DNA of 8,554 nt from an uncultured Chlamydiae bacterium. GTDB lineage: Bacteria > Chlamydiota > Chlamydiia > Chlamydiales > SM23-39. This document shows, piece by piece, positions 1-6,406 of the stretch. Location of the stretch: the NCBI GenBank assembly GCA_903909295.1, contig CAIVVG010000150.1, positions 1 through 8,554 of the forward strand, read 5' to 3'. Every line of letters begins with the position of its first letter. Positions within the stretch are counted from its first letter, which is position 1. A program made the position numbers and the translations under genes. The notes under the pieces were generated by a model. That model was given only the letters and a program-made list of their open reading frames with translations, had not been told where the DNA came from and made no database searches.

Positions 1-374
1 CAAATGGGGTTATCTGCCTTATTTCTGCTCTATGCTATTACGGTTTAACGGATGAAATCATGAGGGAATTTTGGATTGCCATTCCCCATGCCACCACTTC
101 CCCTTCGAGGGCTAATACCCGTATCATCCGGATGCGGAACATTTCTTTTGGACAAACCACTATTAAACTCGGCAACCAAAGGCTCAAAATTTTTGACCGG
201 GAACGGACTGTTGTTGATTCTTTCCGCTATCTGGACAAGGAAACGGCTTTAAAAGCGCTCCAAGCTTATCTAAAAACACACAAAGACAGAAGACCAGATA
301 TTGACAAGCTTCTAAAATATGCAAAGAAGCTGAGAGTCGATATAACCCCTTACATTTCAGCATTTACACTATGA
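1..374 (+). CDS. abiEi: AbiEi-type antitoxin of a type IV toxin-antitoxin system, 5'-truncated by window edge
   Basis: This is the C-terminal 123 residues of an AbiEi-family antitoxin. The first in-window ATG, at 60, is not the real start: the same frame is open back to base 3 and encodes NGVICLISALCYYGLT, matching the conserved family segment that follows the N-terminal winged helix. That helix would lie outside the window. Downstream are the FWIAIP strand, KIFDRERTVVDSFRY, and a helical end with DIDKLLKYAKKLRV, all typical of the AbiEi C-terminal domain. In this family the antitoxin represses its own promoter and counteracts the AbiEii toxin without a stable protein complex. The stop TGA (372-374) overlaps the toxin ATG in an ATGA, so the two are translationally coupled. 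The family call is from recognised motifs; the missing N-terminus cannot be checked here. Confidence 0.85.
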   Translation, partial: NGVICLISALCYYGLTDEIMREFWIAIPHATTSPSRANTRIIRMRNISFGQTTIKLGNQRLKIFDRERTVVDSFRYLDKETALKALQAYLKTHKDRRPDIDKLLKYAKKLRVDITPYISAFTL

Positions 375-1231
375 AATCTGCAATTGAACAATCCATCAAA
401 GAAAAAATCAAAGCATTGGCCAAGGAGCGAGAAACAACTTTTGCAGAGCTTTGGAGGAATTTGATCTTGGAGAGGTTCCTGACCCGTTTAGCGCGATCTT
501 CTTATAGGGAAAAATTTATTCTGAAAGGGGGAACTCTCCTAGCAAAATATATCCATCTTGGCAGGGAGACGCAGGACCTTGATTTCTTCATTCAAAAGCT
601 GTCGAATACCGAGCAGTCTTTAAGGGTTGTGCTGCACGCGATCTGCGATATAGATGCCAATGACAGCTTTGCTTTTGAAGTGGCTAAAATCAAGATTCTC
701 GACCATTCGCAACTTGCCTATACAGGAGCTGAAATTACGTTACAGGCGTTGTTCGGCGCCACAAAAACAGTTATTCGCATGGATTTAGGATTCGGCGATC
801 GCGTCGAGCCAATTGAATATCCGATGGATTTGACTGCCACATCAAAAGGCCCCCTCTTTGAAAGCAGGATTTCTCTGCATTGCTATCCGAAGGAATTCAT
901 TTTTGCAGAGAAATTAGAGACGGTTGCTTTTCGAGGAGGAGGCAATACCAGGATGAAAGATTTCCATGACCTGTACTCTCTGGTTTGCTTAAGGGTCCTA
1001 GGCAGCTCCCTTACAAAGAAAGCCGTCCAGCTTGTTTTCCATCACAGAAACACTTCTCTGAAAAAACTGCCAGTTGTATTCAGTAAGGATTCTTTCGAAA
1101 TGCTCGAGAGAAATTGGGACTCCTACCGCAGAAAAATCAAAACAAAAAAAGGAGTTCTCAAACTGCCTGAATCGATAGAAGAGGTGATTTCAGTCCTAAA
1201 CCAGTGGCTGAAAGAAAATGCATTCTTCTAA
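371..1231 (+). CDS. abiEii: AbiEii-type nucleotidyltransferase toxin (type IV toxin-antitoxin)
   Basis: A 286-residue protein of the AbiEii/DUF1814 nucleotidyltransferase family, close to the usual length of about 300. Visible motifs are the GG loop in LKGGTLL (residues 51-57), the metal-binding pair in QDLDFF (D69 and D71), and the family signature FAEKLETVAFRGGGNTRMKD (178-197) with K181, R194, K196 and D197, followed by D200. Known family members are nucleotidyltransferase-fold toxins, some of which modify tRNA and block translation; the target here is unknown. All expected catalytic motifs are intact, so the toxin is predicted to be functional. The ATG overlaps the antitoxin stop by 4 bases and has no clear Shine-Dalgarno sequence, consistent with coupling. 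Base composition is visibly more AT-rich (32% and 43% GC in two hand-counted 60-base lines) than the neighbouring suc operon, suggesting acquisition by transfer. Confidence 0.9.
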   Translation: MKSAIEQSIKEKIKALAKERETTFAELWRNLILERFLTRLARSSYREKFILKGGTLLAKYIHLGRETQDLDFFIQKLSNTEQSLRVVLHAICDIDANDSFAFEVAKIKILDHSQLAYTGAEITLQALFGATKTVIRMDLGFGDRVEPIEYPMDLTATSKGPLFESRISLHCYPKEFIFAEKLETVAFRGGGNTRMKDFHDLYSLVCLRVLGSSLTKKAVQLVFHHRNTSLKKLPVVFSKDSFEMLERNWDSYRRKIKTKKGVLKLPESIEEVISVLNQWLKENAFF

Positions 1232-1239
1232 AAAGCGCC

Positions 1240-1263
1240 TTTTGCGTCCTTGCGTCTCTACGT
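1240..1263. repeat. Three tandem 8-base repeats (consensus YYTTGCGT) between abiEii and lpdA
   Basis: On the plus strand TTTTGCGT, CCTTGCGT and CTCTACGT follow each other in perfect 8-base phase; on the minus strand they read ACGTAGAG, ACGCAAGG, ACGCAAAA. They fill most of the 40-base gap between the convergent abiEii and lpdA stops. Similar degenerate ACGCAAAG-type strings are common intergenic repeats in many environmental bacteria (my recollection, not checked). The last unit overlaps a small inverted repeat, CTCTA-CGTT-TAGAG (1256-1269), which could act as a weak 3' stem for the lpdA transcript. No function is assigned. Confidence 0.55.
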
Positions 1264-1271
1264 TTAGAGGC

Positions 1272-2618
1272 CTAAAGATGCACAGGCTTGCCAACTAAGC
1301 CAAGGGCGGCTTCTTTGAGGGATTCGCTGAGGGTGGGGTGGGCGTGGCAGGTGTGGGCGAGCTGCTCGGCGGTAGCGCGGAGCTGGAGGGCAAGGGTGGC
1401 CTCGGCGATGAGTTCGGAGGCGTTAGCGCCGAGGATGTGGGCGCCGAGGAGGCGGTGGCTCTGGGTGTCCATGATGAGCTTTACGAAGCCGCTCTCTTCG
1501 CCGATGCAGCGGGCGCGGGAGTTGGCTTTGAAGGGGAACTGGGAGGTGGTGATCGGGATGCCGCGCTTCTTGGCCTCTTCTTCGGTGAGGCCGACGGAGG
1601 CGACTTCGGGGTGGGTGTAGGCGACGTTGGGGATGGTGAGGTAGTCGATGGTGGGGCGGTGGCCGGCGAGGAGCTCGGCGACGGCGGTCCCCTCTTCGGA
1701 GGCTTTGTGGGCGAGCATGGGGCCGTCGATGAGGTCTCCGACGGCAAAGATGTGGGGTTGCTTGGTCTGGAAGGAGGCGTTGACGGGGACAAATCCTTTG
1801 GGGTCTTTTTCGATGCCGGCGGTTTCTAGGCCGAGGTTTGCTGTGTGAGGTCTTCGTCCGATGGCGACGAGGATTTTGTCTCCGGTGAGGGTGAGTTTGC
1901 CGGAGGGGCCTTCGCAAGTGAGCTCAGTTCCTTGGGCGCTGACGACTTTGTGGGAGAGATGGAAGGTCATCCCCTGTTCGGTGAGGCTTTTTAAAAGCCC
2001 TTTGGAGAGGGCGGCGTCAAAGGCGGGGCAGATGCGGTCTAAGAACTCGATGAAGATCACTTCGGATCCGAGGCGTCGGTAGACGGATCCGAGCTCGACG
2101 CCGATGACGCCGGCGCCGACGATGAGGAGCTTCTTTGGAACGGTTTTGAGCGCGAGGGCGCCGGTCGATGAGAGGATCGTCTTTTCATCAAAGGGCAAAA
2201 AGGGCAAGGCGATCGGCTCTGAGCCGGTGGCGAGGAGGATCGATTTGGCCTCGAGTTTTTGCCCATTGACCTCAACCTGGTGGGTAGCGTTGAGTTTGGC
2301 TTCGCCGCGGATCCAATCGACCTTGTTTTTCTGAAAGAGCCCTTCGATCCCCTTCGTAAATCCGGCGACGACCTCTTCTTTTCTCTTGAGGATCTTATCC
2401 CAGTTGTACGAGGGGCCTAAATCCTCCTCTTTCGCTTTCCAGTAGAGCTCGGTGGAGTGGAGGAGCGCTTTGGAGGGGATGCAGCCGACGTTGAGGCAGG
2501 TGCCGCCGAGGGTGGGACTTTTTTCTACGCAGGCGGTTTTGAGGCCGAGCTGTGCAGCGCGGATCGCTGCGACGTAGCCGCCAGGTCCAGATCCAATCAC
2601 AACGAGGTCATACATCAT
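1272..2618 (-). CDS. lpdA: Dihydrolipoyl dehydrogenase (E3 of 2-oxoglutarate dehydrogenase)
   Basis: A FAD-dependent pyridine-nucleotide disulfide oxidoreductase that reoxidises dihydrolipoyl-E2 and reduces NAD+. Seen in order: the FAD-binding GSGPGG (residues 9-14), the redox disulfide in GGTCLNVGCIPSK (C41 and C46), ATGS (130-133), the NAD-binding GAGVIGVE (168-175), the second FAD contact AVGDLI (292-297), and the C-terminal catalytic HPTLSE (H427, E432). These separate it from glutathione and mercuric reductases. At 448 residues it is somewhat shorter than the usual 465-475, with both ends intact. The start ATG overlaps the sucB stop (ATGATG; either Met could initiate). Its place directly after sucB supports an E3 for the Suc complex, though it may also serve pyruvate dehydrogenase. 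In C. trachomatis lpd lies elsewhere (from memory). The 3' half is strikingly GC-rich: 67% and 72% in two hand-counted lines. Confidence 0.95.
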   Translation of the reverse strand: MMYDLVVIGSGPGGYVAAIRAAQLGLKTACVEKSPTLGGTCLNVGCIPSKALLHSTELYWKAKEEDLGPSYNWDKILKRKEEVVAGFTKGIEGLFQKNKVDWIRGEAKLNATHQVEVNGQKLEAKSILLATGSEPIALPFLPFDEKTILSSTGALALKTVPKKLLIVGAGVIGVELGSVYRRLGSEVIFIEFLDRICPAFDAALSKGLLKSLTEQGMTFHLSHKVVSAQGTELTCEGPSGKLTLTGDKILVAIGRRPHTANLGLETAGIEKDPKGFVPVNASFQTKQPHIFAVGDLIDGPMLAHKASEEGTAVAELLAGHRPTIDYLTIPNVAYTHPEVASVGLTEEEAKKRGIPITTSQFPFKANSRARCIGEESGFVKLIMDTQSHRLLGAHILGANASELIAEATLALQLRATAEQLAHTCHAHPTLSESLKEAALGLVGKPVHL

Positions 2619-3700
2619 AAGTCCAGTAGTAGGCGTGCGGGTTCTTCAAGATTTTTCTTGATACTCATCAGAAAGGAAATAGCCTCTTTGCCGTCGACGA
2701 TCCGGTGGTCGTAGCTAAGGGCTAAATACATCATCGGGCGGATGACAATTTGGTCGTCTACGACAACGGGTCTTTTCACGATGTTGTGCATCCCCAAAAT
2801 GCCGCTTTGTGGAGGGTTGAGGATGGGGGTAGATAGCAGAGACCCATAAGTGCCTCCGTTCGTAATCGTAAAGGTTCCCCCTTGCAGGGCGTCCAAGGGC
2901 AACTGACCTGTTTTAGCCTGCTCACCAAAGAGTTTGATCTGTTTTTCAATCTCGGCGTAGGAGAGTTGGTCTACATTCTTTAACACAGGGACAAACAATC
3001 CCTTATCGGTCCCTACAGCCACTCCAATGTGGTGGGCCGTATTGTAGATGATCTCGTCCCCTTCAATCCGAGCATTGAGCGCGGGGAACTCGTGCAACGC
3101 TGCGACTGCCGCTTTGACAAAAAAGGACATGAACCCGAGCTTAATGCCGTGCCGCTTTTGAAAACTCTCTTGCTCGGTGGTTCTCACTTGGATGACGGCG
3201 CTCATATCGAGTTCATTAAAAGTGGTGAGCATCGCTGTCTGATTTTTCACCTCGACGAGTCTCTGCGCAATGGTGCGGCGGAGCTTGCTCATTTTTTTGC
3301 GTGTCTCCGCACCGGCAGCTGGAGGCTGGATGACGGGAGGCGCTGAGAGGCTGGCGTCAATGCTCTTGCGTGCGGGCGGTAAAGTTGTGGGTGCGGGCGC
3401 AGGCGGCGCCTCTTTTTTGGGCGCAGGAGCGGGAGCTGGTGCTGGAGCTTTTTCGGCAACGGCGACCGCGCTATCTATAGAGCCAATGACCTGACCCACT
3501 TTGACCACGTCGCCCTGCTTCACATTCAGTTCCCACTTGCCGGCTGCGGGAGCGTAGAGCACTTGGTTGAGTTTGTCGGTCTCGATCTCAAGCAAATCTT
3601 CTTCGGCGCGCACAAGCGCACCGGAGGGTTTTAAGATCGTCCCGATCGTCGCTTCGACAACCGACTCCCCCATTGCGGGGATTTTTACTTCAACTTTCAT
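2615..3700 (-). CDS. sucB: Dihydrolipoyl succinyltransferase (E2 of 2-oxoglutarate dehydrogenase)
   Basis: Transfers the succinyl group from its lipoyl-lysine to CoA and forms the core of the complex. Domains: an N-terminal lipoyl domain (residues 1-76) with the lipoylation site in EIETDKLNQ (K43); an Ala/Pro-rich flexible linker (about 84-132); and a catalytic acetyltransferase domain (about 133-361) containing GGTYGS (282-287) and the active-site SYDHRIVDGKEA (H332, D336). At 361 residues it is about 40 shorter than E. coli SucB. No peripheral subunit-binding domain is recognisable between linker and catalytic core. C. trachomatis CT055 is of similar length as I recall, so this may be general in the phylum. 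The ATG overlaps the sucA stop by 4 bases and no strong Shine-Dalgarno precedes it. The succinyl rather than acetyl specificity rests mainly on linkage to sucA. Confidence 0.95.
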   Translation of the reverse strand: MKVEVKIPAMGESVVEATIGTILKPSGALVRAEEDLLEIETDKLNQVLYAPAAGKWELNVKQGDVVKVGQVIGSIDSAVAVAEKAPAPAPAPAPKKEAPPAPAPTTLPPARKSIDASLSAPPVIQPPAAGAETRKKMSKLRRTIAQRLVEVKNQTAMLTTFNELDMSAVIQVRTTEQESFQKRHGIKLGFMSFFVKAAVAALHEFPALNARIEGDEIIYNTAHHIGVAVGTDKGLFVPVLKNVDQLSYAEIEKQIKLFGEQAKTGQLPLDALQGGTFTITNGGTYGSLLSTPILNPPQSGILGMHNIVKRPVVVDDQIVIRPMMYLALSYDHRIVDGKEAISFLMSIKKNLEEPARLLLDL

Positions 3701-6162
3701 AAGGCACCAAACGCTTGATCGAGCAGGATTTTTTGCTCTTGTTTATGTTTTTTGTGCGAGCCAGTCGCTGGGGTTGCATTCGCAGGCCGTCCTACATGGC
3801 TCGCTCCGGGTAAATGGGGGCTCATAAAATTCCAAGCGCCCATATTTTCGGGCTCTTCTTGCACCCAGATCATTTTTTTATACTTGTCCGTGACTTTGCG
3901 CAATTTGTCCTTGTGGAGTGGATAGAGCTGTTCCACGCGAGCGATCGCCACATCGTCCCTTTTGCGAACATCTCTTTCGGCGAGGATGTCGTAATAGACT
4001 TTGCCGGAGCACAAAATCAAAGATTTGCACCCTTGTTTTTCTTCATCTAAAATCTCTTCAAACTGCCCGGCGGTAAACGCTTCCCAACTGCTCGTACAAG
4101 CAGGGGCGCGGAGCAAGCTTTTAGGGGTAAAGACGATGAGCGGTTTCTTTATGGGGCGGAGCGCCTGACGGCGCAGTAGATGGAAATACTGAGCGGGCGT
4201 CGTCGGATAGACGACCTGGATATTGTTATTGGCGGCGAGTTGTAAAAACCGCTCGATGCGCGCCGAAGAGTGTTCGGGGCCTGCCCCCTCAAACGCATGG
4301 GGCAGTAGGAGTGTTAATGAAGAGGAGGTGTCCCATTTTTGCTCTGCGCTTACAATGTACTGATCGATGATGATTTGCGCCCCATTGGAAAAGTCCCCAT
4401 ACTGCGCCTCCCAAAGGACAAAAGCCTGAGGCCACGCGCAGCTGTAGCCATACTCAAAGCCCAAGACAGCAAATTCACTTAAAAACGAGTTGACCACATC
4501 GAATCCAAGAGGATTGTGGAGCTGTCCCGTCTCGGTATCGGTCCAAATCAGGTGGCGCTGGCTGAATGTGCCCCGCTGCACATCTTGTCCTGCGAGCCGG
4601 ATCGGCACCTTTTCTTTTACCAGCGACCCGAAAGCCAAACACTCCGCCGTGGCCCAATCAAGGCGAGTCGCAACGCGCCGGTCTTGAAGCCATTTTTGCA
4701 ATTTCGGATGGAGATGAAAAGTGGGCGGTACGGTGCAAAAAGTCTCGAGCACCCCCTTCAAAACAGGAGCCGCCACTCGAGTAACAAAGGGAACGAGCAC
4801 ATCTTTTTCTGGGGTGAGCGTCTTCGGAGCCACTGGAGCTGGGACCTCTGCCAAGGCAGCTTTTAGCCTCTCTTTGAACTCCGCCTCCATAGTCGGGAGC
4901 CCCTGAGAAGAGAGCGTTTCCGCATAGAGCTGGCGGACGCTCTTTTTAGCTCGGATCGTTTTGTATTCAAGGGGCTGCGTGAAGGCCGGCTCGTCCCCTT
5001 CATTATGACCATACTTGCGGTAACAGATCAGGTCGATGAACACATCGCATCCAAACCGATCCCGGATCTCCATGGCCAGCCGCGCCACTGCAACGCAGCT
5101 CTCTGGATCTTCCCCGTTCACATGGAATACAGGAGCCCCAAAAGTCTTTGCGATATCGGTGCAATACTTAGTCGAGCGCCCCTCTTTGGGCGTCGTCGTA
5201 AAGCCGATCTGATTATTGATGACGATGTGGATCGTCCCCCCCACAGAATAGTCCTTGAGGCGCCCCATCTGGAGAGTCTCATACACGACCCCCTGACCGG
5301 ACAAGGCCGCTTCCCCATGAACCAGCAGAGCAAAAGCCTTTTTAGAAACCCGCTTAGCCCGCGTCTGCCCCAACGTCACCGGATCGACCGACTCGAGATG
5401 GGAGGGGTTCGGGGTCATGCTGACCGTCAGCCCCTTGTACTCCCCGCTAAACGCCATGTGGTAGCGAACATCGTCATTGCCCACCAGAGAAAGAGCCGTA
5501 TCATCCTCGAATTCCTGAAAAATGGTCGCGTAAGGCTTATTTAAAATATTGGCCAGAACATTGAGCCGCCCCCGATGAGCGATCCCGATGGTGCAGTCGG
5601 CTACGCCTAAAGCTTTCCCCTGATCCAACAGCGCGCCAATCAAAGGGATCAGTGCCTCCCCCCCCTCGAGCGAAAAACGGGTCTGCCCCACATAGCGGGT
5701 GTGCATGAACGCCTCAAACACCTCCGCCTTATTCAGACAATTGAGCAGAGCCTCTTTTTCCTCTCTGGATAGCTCCGGCAGCGGGGCCTTTTCGATCCGC
5801 TCCTGCATCCACGCCTCGAGCTCCGGATTGCTCAAATCCATGTACTCGTAGCCGATCCGATTGCAGTAGATGGCTTTGAGGGCAGGCGCCTCAGGAGATG
5901 AGAGGTCCAACTCAGGCACCTTCTCCGGAGGCGGCTCTAGCGGATTGACCGCCGCCAGGAGATGGCCATAGCGGCGGAATGCGTCCACAGCACTCGAGAC
6001 CGAAGAGGCCGTCGGCCGCTGAAGATAGGTCCCGAAATCGACCCCTGAGAAAAAGGCGCGCCACGAGGCGTCCACACTCGCCGGATCGGCGAGGTAGCGC
6101 TGGTACTGCTCCTCAATGAGCGGTCCGTTTTCTAACGAGGCAAAGGAAGGGAACTCTGGCAT
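3697..6162 (-). CDS. sucA: 2-oxoglutarate dehydrogenase E1 component, compact form
   Basis: The ThDP-dependent E1 that decarboxylates 2-oxoglutarate and reductively succinylates the E2 lipoyl group. Family landmarks (numbered from the chosen Met): N-terminal QYQRYLADPASVDASWRAFF, YCNRIGYEYMD, RFSLEGGEALIP, IAHRGR (H196), NPSHLE (H255), the ThDP/Mg motif HGEAALSGQGVVYETL (282-297) ending at INNQIGF (N317), GHNEGDEP (385-392), WEAQYGDFSNGAQ (584-596), PHAFEGAGPEHSSAR, and C-terminal WVQEEPENMGAW. The ATG at 6162-6160 is chosen because GGGGA sits 6 bases upstream; the in-frame ATG six codons earlier (6180) has no such site. At 821 residues it is shorter than E. coli SucA (933) and the roughly 905 recalled for C. 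trachomatis; part of the loss is near the N-terminus. Odd: Glu284 stands where the family has the Mg-binding Asp. First gene of the operon. Confidence 0.95.
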   Translation of the reverse strand: MPEFPSFASLENGPLIEEQYQRYLADPASVDASWRAFFSGVDFGTYLQRPTASSVSSAVDAFRRYGHLLAAVNPLEPPPEKVPELDLSSPEAPALKAIYCNRIGYEYMDLSNPELEAWMQERIEKAPLPELSREEKEALLNCLNKAEVFEAFMHTRYVGQTRFSLEGGEALIPLIGALLDQGKALGVADCTIGIAHRGRLNVLANILNKPYATIFQEFEDDTALSLVGNDDVRYHMAFSGEYKGLTVSMTPNPSHLESVDPVTLGQTRAKRVSKKAFALLVHGEAALSGQGVVYETLQMGRLKDYSVGGTIHIVINNQIGFTTTPKEGRSTKYCTDIAKTFGAPVFHVNGEDPESCVAVARLAMEIRDRFGCDVFIDLICYRKYGHNEGDEPAFTQPLEYKTIRAKKSVRQLYAETLSSQGLPTMEAEFKERLKAALAEVPAPVAPKTLTPEKDVLVPFVTRVAAPVLKGVLETFCTVPPTFHLHPKLQKWLQDRRVATRLDWATAECLAFGSLVKEKVPIRLAGQDVQRGTFSQRHLIWTDTETGQLHNPLGFDVVNSFLSEFAVLGFEYGYSCAWPQAFVLWEAQYGDFSNGAQIIIDQYIVSAEQKWDTSSSLTLLLPHAFEGAGPEHSSARIERFLQLAANNNIQVVYPTTPAQYFHLLRRQALRPIKKPLIVFTPKSLLRAPACTSSWEAFTAGQFEEILDEEKQGCKSLILCSGKVYYDILAERDVRKRDDVAIARVEQLYPLHKDKLRKVTDKYKKMIWVQEEPENMGAWNFMSPHLPGASHVGRPANATPATGSHKKHKQEQKILLDQAFGAL

Positions 6163-6168
6163 ACAGTT

Positions 6169-6173
6169 TCCCC
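6169..6173 (-). promoter_or_regulatory. Shine-Dalgarno sequence deciding the sucA start
   Basis: On the minus strand TGGGGAAACTGT directly precedes the ATG at 6162-6160, putting GGGGA 6 bases from the start codon. The alternative ATG at 6180-6178 is preceded by AAATCCAGAAAT, which has no purine-rich match. The second Met is therefore favoured, removing six residues (MVWGNC). Confidence 0.6.
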
Positions 6174-6397
6174 ATACCATATTTCTGGATTTATGGGGGA
6201 AGGTAAATTAACAGGGAGACTGGATAAGGAAATCCCGTAAAACGGCAATACTAAAAAAATTTTCTCTTTTTTTCCTCTTGCAAAAAATAATGGTTTTCGG
6301 CGAAACTTCGCGCACAAGCCCTGATGGAACTGGCAGAAAAAGGGCATAAAGTCTTTGCGTTATATAGCCAGTTCGGTTAGGACAAAGGGAAATCAGT

Positions 6398-6401
6398 AGG
6401 A
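6398..6401 (+). promoter_or_regulatory. Shine-Dalgarno sequence of the CT053-like gene
   Basis: AGGA lies 5 bases (TATAC) before the ATG at 6407 in the string AGTAGGATATACATG. This is a normal ribosome-binding site and supports the chosen start. Confidence 0.65.
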
Positions 6402-6406
6402 TATAC

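Larger units (their letters stand above)
6163..6406. other. Divergent intergenic region between sucA and the CT053-like gene
   Basis: These 244 bases must hold the promoters of both divergent transcription units. An AT-rich core (6250-6290) contains A7, T4 and T7 runs, with TTGCAA boxes readable on both strands near 6279-6284 and a TATATA at 6361-6366. No pair of boxes has both a good match and 16-18 base spacing, so I do not place a promoter. Two overlapping short inverted repeats, TTTC-GGC-GAAA (6295-6305) and GCGAA-AC-TTCGC (6300-6311), and CCGT-AAA-ACGG near 6234-6244 are possible operators or mRNA stems. An 18-codon ATG frame (6324-6380) has no ribosome-binding site. Confidence 0.45.

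Noticed and set aside
60..374. A 104-residue gene starting at the ATG at 60
   Set aside because: The frame is open upstream to base 3 and encodes conserved AbiEi residues, so the ATG is internal.
1231..1243. AAAAG-CGC-CTTTT palindrome after abiEii as a terminator
   Set aside because: The stem has one G-C pair and a short loop, too weak to call an intrinsic terminator.
1338..1829. Gly/Asp/Glu-rich 163-residue frame on the plus strand opposite lpdA
   Set aside because: It lies wholly antisense to a complete Lpd with all motifs, and its odd composition follows from local high GC.
1423..1917. Arg/His/Pro-rich 164-residue frame on the minus strand inside lpdA
   Set aside because: A shifted reading of the GC-rich lpdA 3' half; no domain and no ribosome-binding site.
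5005..5544. 179-residue frame on the plus strand opposite sucA
   Set aside because: Antisense to the ThDP-binding core of sucA; no recognisable family.
6295..6311. Overlapping inverted repeats TTTCGGCGAAA and GCGAAACTTCGC as an operator
   Set aside because: Stems of 4-5 bases are expected by chance in this length and no regulator is known to match.
6255..6366. Sigma-70 promoters for sucA and the CT053-like gene
   Set aside because: TTGCAA boxes and a TATATA are present, but none pairs with a second box at acceptable spacing.
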